A DNA stretch of 9,858 bases. Source: Candidatus Hydrogenedentota bacterium (GTDB lineage: Bacteria > Hydrogenedentota > Hydrogenedentia > Hydrogenedentales > CAITNO01). Shown one piece after another: positions 6,824 through 9,858 of the stretch (its first letter is position 1; each line of letters starts with the position of its first letter). The notes below the pieces were generated by a model. The model searched no databases. It had not been told where the DNA came from and was given only the letters and a program-made list of their open reading frames with translations. The position numbers and the translations under genes were made by a program. The stretch is taken from assembly GCA_022710255.1 (NCBI GenBank), contig JAKLHG010000102.1, positions 1 to 9,858 of the forward strand, in the 5' to 3' direction.

Positions 6824-6934
6824 AGATCTTGTACGCTCTGGATGCCTTGCAGCCCGCGATAGAACAGCTTCTTGTGGTTGCCGCTCATGGGACTATTATG
6901 AACGAGTGCGGCTGGAACAGTATCATTGGATAGA

Positions 6935-6947
6935 TTTTGTATAATGG
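6935..6947 (+). promoter_or_regulatory. Putative -10 element for the isomerase gene
   Basis: TTTTG is followed directly by TATAAT (6940-6945), 78 bp before the ATG at 7024. It resembles the TTTTTGCnnTATAATAG elements at 2414 and 7891, but no clear -35 box is present. Confidence 0.35.
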
Positions 6948-6975
6948 TCTTGGTCGCAGACGGTTTGTGTCTTTT

Positions 6976-7016
6976 TTAACCACGAAGTTCACGGAACACA
7001 TGGAAAAAAACGAGGA
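6976..7016 (+). repeat. Copy B of the dispersed 9-nt-period repeat
   Basis: It begins TTAACCACG after a run of T and continues as CACGAAGTT, CACGGAACA, CATGGAAAA. It matches 3239-3280. Its A-rich end runs into the ribosome-binding site of the isomerase gene. Confidence 0.55.
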
Positions 7017-7019
7017 GGT
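7012..7019 (+). promoter_or_regulatory. Strong ribosome-binding site deciding the isomerase start
   Basis: GAGGAGGT ends 4 nt before the ATG at 7024. It lies inside the longer frame open from 6937, whose first 29 codons are repeat and leader sequence. Confidence 0.8.
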
Positions 7020-7023
7020 CATT

Positions 7024-7866
7024 ATGATCGAACTGGGTATGCATGCGGACAACTGGCGCCCCTTGAGCGGCAATTTCAAGCAGGCGGCGGAAACGGCGGT
7101 CAAATATGGCATAGAACATCTCGAATTCGCTGCCATTCACGGCCAGTATTTTATTCAGGCCATGGGCTATGAACCGGGGATTTCGCTGCAGTCGAATCCC
7201 CGCGCGCTCAAGCGGTATTGTGATGAAAAGGGCCTGCGGATATCGCAAATTGACGGTTCCTATCCGCTGATGGGACCGGACGGATCGGCTTTCGGCGTGC
7301 AGTATGTCCAGCAGTCCATTCGATTCGCCGCAGAGCTGGACTGTCCCATGGTGGATACCGTGGACGGCGCTTTCGAGATAGAAGGGTTTACCCGCGACGA
7401 AGTGTTCCGTATCACCTGCGATAATTACCGGCAGGTGCTGTCCTGGGCCGAGGATTATCATATTGTCATCAATGTCGAACCCCACGGTCCCTACACCAAC
7501 GACGCGGAATTCATGCTCAATCTGTTCAAGTATTTCGATTCGGAATGGCTGCGCTGCAATTTTGATACGGGCAACAGTTTCATCGCCGGTCATGACCCGC
7601 TCGAATATCTGAAAACACTCCGGCCGTATGTATCCCACTGCCACATCAAGGACGTGAGCGCAGGGCTGGCGGCCGCGGTGCGCGGTGAGGAGACCGGTAT
7701 CGCCTGCAGCGAAGTCCCCATCGGAGGTGGCGTCAACGCCGACAACATCAAGAAATGCCTCGCGTATCTGAAAGAGACGAACTGGTATGGCGTTGTTTCG
7801 CTGGAATGCTACGGCGCGGATGACAATATCCGCCAGAGCGTCGAATTTCTGCGGCCGCTTGTTTAG
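7024..7866 (+). CDS. Sugar phosphate isomerase/epimerase family TIM-barrel protein
   Basis: This is a 280-residue protein of the xylose-isomerase-like TIM barrel/AP-endonuclease-2 family. Four strand-end motifs supply the expected divalent-metal ligands: INVEPHG (E152), CNFDTGN (D181), HCHIKD (H205, H207) and SLECYG (E261). The N-terminal part has the usual first strands (LGMHADNW, EHLEFAAIHG). No signal peptide is seen, so it should be cytoplasmic. Family members interconvert or epimerise sugars, sugar phosphates, inosose or hydroxypyruvate; the exact reaction cannot be told from the sequence. The length is typical. The ATG at 7024 follows GAGGAGGT; upstream in-frame starts at 6937 and 7000 would translate the repeat element. 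It is divergent from the membrane-anchored sulfatase gene, with 405 bp between their start codons. Confidence 0.87.
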   Translation: MIELGMHADNWRPLSGNFKQAAETAVKYGIEHLEFAAIHGQYFIQAMGYEPGISLQSNPRALKRYCDEKGLRISQIDGSYPLMGPDGSAFGVQYVQQSIRFAAELDCPMVDTVDGAFEIEGFTRDEVFRITCDNYRQVLSWAEDYHIVINVEPHGPYTNDAEFMLNLFKYFDSEWLRCNFDTGNSFIAGHDPLEYLKTLRPYVSHCHIKDVSAGLAAAVRGEETGIACSEVPIGGGVNADNIKKCLAYLKETNWYGVVSLECYGADDNIRQSVEFLRPLV

Positions 7867-7867
7867 C

Positions 7868-7880
7868 ACCTGCCGCAGGT
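7868..7880. repeat. 13-bp palindrome just after the isomerase stop
   Basis: ACCTGC-C-GCAGGT is a perfect inverted repeat 1 base after the stop codon; as RNA it could form a 5-bp stem with a 3-nt loop. TTTTT follows 10 nt later (7891-7895). That is too far for a typical terminator, but this may still be a weak 3' end signal. Confidence 0.35.
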
Positions 7881-7890
7881 ATGCACTAAA

Positions 7891-7907
7891 TTTTTGCGTT
7901 ATAATAG
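7891..7907 (+). promoter_or_regulatory. Putative promoter -10 region for vapBC
   Basis: TATAAT (7900-7905) within TTTTTGCGTTATAATAG stands 49 bp before vapB and differs from the element at 2414-2430 only at two middle bases. The vapB operator palindrome lies about 22 bp downstream of it, suitable for autorepression. Confidence 0.5.
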
Positions 7908-7925
7908 CTTCTCTTGATAAAGTAT

Positions 7926-7955
7926 TACGATAAACTTATCGAAAGGTATATCGTA
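7926..7955. promoter_or_regulatory. Palindromic operator overlapping the vapB start
   Basis: CGATAA-AC-TTATCG (7928-7941) is a perfect palindrome. TACGATA (7926-7932) is also repeated inverted as TATCGTA (7949-7955), giving three half-sites across the leader, ribosome site and first base of the vapB start codon. VapB-type antitoxins commonly bind such repeats, alone or with the toxin, to repress their own operon; that role is inferred here. Confidence 0.55.
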
Positions 7956-8164
7956 TGAAAAACGTTACGGTGTCTCCAAAGTTTCAAATTGTAATTCCGA
8001 AGGAGGTACGTCAACAGGCGGGCATTCGCCCCGGTCAGAAGATGACGGTATTCCAAATTGGCGACATTATCGAATTGGCCCCGGTTAAAGATGTTAAGAC
8101 CCTGCGTGGCTCTCTGGCAGGGTTGCGTACCGAAGTGGACCGGACGGAACGTAGCGTGCCATGA
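7955..8164 (+). CDS. vapB: AbrB/MazE-fold antitoxin (VapB-like)
   Basis: This is a 69-residue protein. Residues 1-45 form a swapped-hairpin AbrB/SpoVT domain with the hallmark order VTVSPKFQIVIPKEVR, GIRPGQKM and a closing strand IIELAPV. The rest (about 46-69) is a charged tail, which in this family wraps and inhibits the toxin. The start ATG has AAAGG (7942-7946) at 8-nt spacing. The stop overlaps the toxin start by four bases (ATGA, 8161-8164), so translation is coupled. The protein should neutralise the PIN-domain toxin and, as a dimer, bind the palindrome that overlaps its own start. Other AbrB-like transcription factors look similar, but the linked PIN gene makes an antitoxin role the best reading. 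Confidence 0.88.
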   Translation: MKNVTVSPKFQIVIPKEVRQQAGIRPGQKMTVFQIGDIIELAPVKDVKTLRGSLAGLRTEVDRTERSVP

Positions 8165-8538
8165 ATATAGTTGATTCCTGTGGATGGCTTGAATATTTCG
8201 CCGGGGGGCCGAATAGTGCATTTTTTGCTCCTCCTATTGAAACGGGTGGAGAATCTTTGATTGTCCCCACACTTTGTCTTTATGAGGTGTTTAAAAATAT
8301 TTTGGCCCAATTCGGAAGACAGGAAGCAGTTGAAAAAATCGCAGCTATGCGTCAGGGAAACGTTGTGGAGTTGGACGCGGATTTAGCGCTAAGTGCGGCG
8401 AAACTCAGTCTGGAGTTGCAGTTACCGATGGCGGACAGTGTTATTCTCGCTACAACGAGACGCTATAACGCCCAACTGTGGACACAAGACGCCCATTTTG
8501 AAGGGATTGAAGGTGTTCAATATCGCAAAAAAAAATGA
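8161..8538 (+). CDS. vapC: PIN-domain ribonuclease toxin (VapC-like)
   Basis: This is a 125-residue single PIN domain, typical VapC length. The four acidic metal-site positions are present: D5 in NIVDSCGWLEY, E42 in LYEVFK, D92 in LPMADSVILA, and D110 in WTQDAHF. PIN toxins of this type are Mg2+-dependent RNases that cleave tRNA or rRNA; the target here is unknown. The start overlaps the antitoxin stop (ATGA) and has no strong ribosome site of its own, fitting coupled expression. The catalytic set and length look intact, so the toxin is probably functional. The coding sequence looks more A/T-rich than the GC-rich isomerase genes on either side, which fits horizontal gain. It ends in three Lys codons inside a run of nine A (8527-8535), just before the stop. 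Confidence 0.9.
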   Translation: MNIVDSCGWLEYFAGGPNSAFFAPPIETGGESLIVPTLCLYEVFKNILAQFGRQEAVEKIAAMRQGNVVELDADLALSAAKLSLELQLPMADSVILATTRRYNAQLWTQDAHFEGIEGVQYRKKK

Positions 8539-8593
8539 CTCCAGATGGTGATTGAGAAAGCGTGTGACAGCGTACAAGAAACAGAGTATAGAA

Positions 8594-9706
8594 ATGGCAC
8601 CAGGTTTTCTTAAATTTGAAGAATGTTTCATGGAACGCATCTGGGGCGGTGACCAGATGCGGCGCATGCTGAACAAGGCGGTTCCGAGCGGCAAAACGAT
8701 AGGCGAGTCCTGGATGATTTCGGACCATGCCGCCCACATTAGTGTGGTGAGCGAAGGACCTCTTGCGGGCCGGACGCTGCATCAGCTGCTGGAGCGGGAC
8801 AGCATGGCCTTGCTGGGGGTGAACGCCGCTCCGACAAGAGACGGCAAATTTCCGCTGCTCCTGAAGCTCATTGATGCGGGGCAGGACCTGTCGGTACAGG
8901 TGCATCCCGATGATGAACTGGCGTATCAACTCGGGGAACAGGACATGGGCAAGACGGAAATGTGGCATGTCCTGGAAACGGAAGGGCAGTGCCGGATTAT
9001 GCTGGGGCTCCGGGCAGGGGTTACGCGGGAGATTCTCGCGAAATGTCTGCGGGACGGCGGCGATGTTATTGGGTTGATGGGGCAGTTGCCCGTGCGGGGC
9101 GGGGAATCTTTCCATGTTCCTTCGGGGACGGTGCATGCCATCGGCGGCGGCGTCCTGCTGGCGGAAATACAGCAGAACAGCAATGTGACCTACCGGTTGT
9201 TTGATTACAACCGGCGGGACGCGGATGGCAAGCGCCGGGAATTGCATTTGGAAAAAGGATTGCAGGCGATACGCTTTCAAGAGGCGTTGGTGAGGCCTTC
9301 GACAGCGCTGCGTGTCGTGGAGTCAGGCGCCACCCGGGAGTTTCTGGCGGCCTGCCGCTATTTTGCGGCGGAAAAGGTATGGCCTGGCGGGCGGCGCGTG
9401 TATGTCGGCCCGGCGGGTTCGTTTCACATCCTGCTTTCCCTGGAAGCATCCCTGACATTGGAGGGCGATACGGGCGCCTGCCGGTTGCAGCGAGGCGAGG
9501 CGGCGCTGGTGCCAGCCGCCATGCCAGCCTGGCAAGTTGCCGGCCGGGGCGCTTATTTGGACTATTACGTGCCCGACCTGAAGGAAGACGTGATTCAACC
9601 GCTAAAACGCCATGGGTATGCCGATGCCCAAATTCTGCAGTTGGGTGGTGTAGCGGAGAGAAATGACCTTAGCGTTGTTCTGGCGCAAAAAAACATGAAA
9701 TTGTGA
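8594..9706 (+). CDS. manA: Mannose-6-phosphate isomerase, class I
   Basis: This is a 370-residue cytoplasmic cupin enzyme that interconverts mannose-6-phosphate and fructose-6-phosphate, linking mannose use to glycolysis and to GDP-mannose synthesis. The type I zinc ligands are visible: Q102 and H104 in LSVQVHPDDE, E122 in GKTEMWHVLE, and H181 in VPSGTVHAIGGG. Other family signatures are ERIWGG (residues 14-19), GESWMISDH (37-45), and YRLFDYNRRD followed by RELHLEKGL. The C-terminal third is a second cupin-like domain. The ATG at 8594 puts the protein start at the conserved FLKFEECFMERIWGG region. The in-frame TTG at 8552 would add 14 residues without family support. The ribosome site is weak (AGAG at 8583-8586). 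It starts 55 bp after vapC and could be reached by vapBC transcripts. Confidence 0.92.
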   Translation: MAPGFLKFEECFMERIWGGDQMRRMLNKAVPSGKTIGESWMISDHAAHISVVSEGPLAGRTLHQLLERDSMALLGVNAAPTRDGKFPLLLKLIDAGQDLSVQVHPDDELAYQLGEQDMGKTEMWHVLETEGQCRIMLGLRAGVTREILAKCLRDGGDVIGLMGQLPVRGGESFHVPSGTVHAIGGGVLLAEIQQNSNVTYRLFDYNRRDADGKRRELHLEKGLQAIRFQEALVRPSTALRVVESGATREFLAACRYFAAEKVWPGGRRVYVGPAGSFHILLSLEASLTLEGDTGACRLQRGEAALVPAAMPAWQVAGRGAYLDYYVPDLKEDVIQPLKRHGYADAQILQLGGVAERNDLSVVLAQKNMKL

Positions 9707-9710
9707 CTCG

Positions 9711-9723
9711 GAGGTTCTATAAT
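9711..9723 (+). promoter_or_regulatory. TATAAT element after manA
   Basis: TATAAT (9718-9723) lies 11 bp past the manA stop and is the fourth exact hexamer found in a gap here. It may start a transcript that runs through the inverted repeat downstream. No -35 box is clear, and no gene start is visible before the window ends. Confidence 0.3.
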
Positions 9724-9760
9724 ACGGGAGAGTTTTTCAAAAGCGGTGAAAAGCAAGTAC

Positions 9761-9843
9761 GTTGTTCACACTTTAGTGTGCGGGACCGACACAAAAAACC
9801 GGAGTTCAATATATAGCGCCCGGCAAATAGAAGTGTGAACAAC
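9761..9843. repeat. 13-bp perfect inverted repeat at the right edge
   Basis: GTTGTTCACACTT (9761-9773) and AAGTGTGAACAAC (9831-9843) are exact reverse complements 57 bp apart. The left arm also overlaps a local palindrome, CACACT-TT-AGTGTG (9767-9780). There is no terminator-like T-tract after the right arm. It could be a folded RNA, the end of a mobile element, or a protein-binding site. Confidence 0.55.
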
Positions 9844-9858
9844 ATATACCGTTTCAGA

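Larger units (their letters stand above)
6619..7023. other. 405-bp divergent intergenic region, no gene recognised
   Basis: It lies between the start of the minus-strand sulfatase and the start of the plus-strand isomerase, so promoters in both directions should be here. It holds two inverted repeats (6745-6768 and 6801-6823), a TATAAT (6940-6945), a copy of the dispersed repeat and a strong ribosome site. Short frames in it (6674-6862 +, 6664-6888 -, and the end of a + frame closing at 6933) show no recognisable family pattern. Confidence 0.6.

Noticed and set aside
6289..6933. 214-codon + strand frame over the sulfatase 5' end and the intergenic region
   Set aside because: Its first half is antisense to a well-supported coding region, and its second half has no recognisable family pattern or start signal.
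6937..7023. Upstream start for the isomerase gene (29 extra residues)
   Set aside because: The extension translates the 9-nt-period repeat and the T-run. A strong ribosome site lies directly before the ATG at 7024, where family similarity begins.
6976..7869. 297-codon - strand frame opposite the isomerase gene
   Set aside because: It is a long antisense shadow of a gene whose metal-ligand motifs are clear on the + strand; no independent motif or start signal was found.
8552..8593. TTG at 8552 as the manA start
   Set aside because: The extra 14 residues (RKRVTAYKKQSIE and start) do not resemble the family N-terminus, and the ATG at 8594 gives a standard length.
8450..9280. 276-codon - strand frame opposite manA
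   Set aside because: It is an antisense shadow rich in His, Pro and Gln, as expected from the complement of a GC-rich gene.
9761..9843. Integron attC site or CRISPR repeat pair
   Set aside because: The arms begin with GTTGTTC, which does not fit the GTTRRRY core of attC. There are only two inverted arms and no array of direct repeats with spacers.

Overview
The window reads as a chromosomal segment of an uncultured, probably Gram-negative bacterium with a large secreted and carbohydrate-active gene repertoire. The gene mix is a secreted ThuA-domain protein, two alkaline-phosphatase-superfamily 'sulfatases', a xylose-isomerase-like TIM barrel protein, a type I mannose-6-phosphate isomerase and a VapBC pair. 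One sulfatase carries a dockerin/EF-hand-like loop and an Ig-like tail. This recalls Hydrogenedentota or the PVC group (Planctomycetes, Lentisphaerae, Verrucomicrobia). That placement is an inference from gene content; no rRNA or other phylogenetic marker is present.

Layout. 1-2172 (+): the 3' part of a PTS EIIA-like/CBS-pair protein, then a 12-TM-class ion transporter of the NhaD/ArsB/SLC13 superfamily. Together they look like a transporter with a cytosolic sensor. 2173-2464: non-coding, with several hairpins, an intrinsic terminator, and a TATAAT element directly after it. 2465-3202 (+): secreted ThuA-domain protein. 3346-5172 (+) and 6618-5185 (-): two paralogous sulfatase-like hydrolases placed tail to tail with only 12 bp between their stop codons. 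Both have Thr where canonical sulfatases have the formylglycine Cys/Ser. 6619-7023: a 405-bp divergent non-coding region with hairpins, a -10-like element and a copy of a dispersed repeat. 7024-7866 (+): sugar phosphate isomerase/epimerase family protein. 7955-8538 (+): VapB/VapC toxin-antitoxin operon with a palindromic operator overlapping the start of vapB. 8594-9706 (+): type I mannose-6-phosphate isomerase. 9707-9858: non-coding, with a 13-bp perfect inverted repeat cut close by the window end.

How the genes may work together. ThuA, the two secreted or membrane-anchored hydrolases, the TIM-barrel isomerase and ManA fit a loose neighbourhood for handling modified sugars, but nothing in the sequence fixes a substrate. 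The strands alternate and most genes have their own start signals, so this is not one operon. The VapBC module is self-contained and looks like an accessory insertion. The most unusual points are the Thr-type active sites in a convergent paralogue pair, the EF-hand plus hydrolase plus Ig-like architecture, a repeat family with 9-nt periodicity upstream of two genes, the vapB operator, and the inverted repeat at the right edge.
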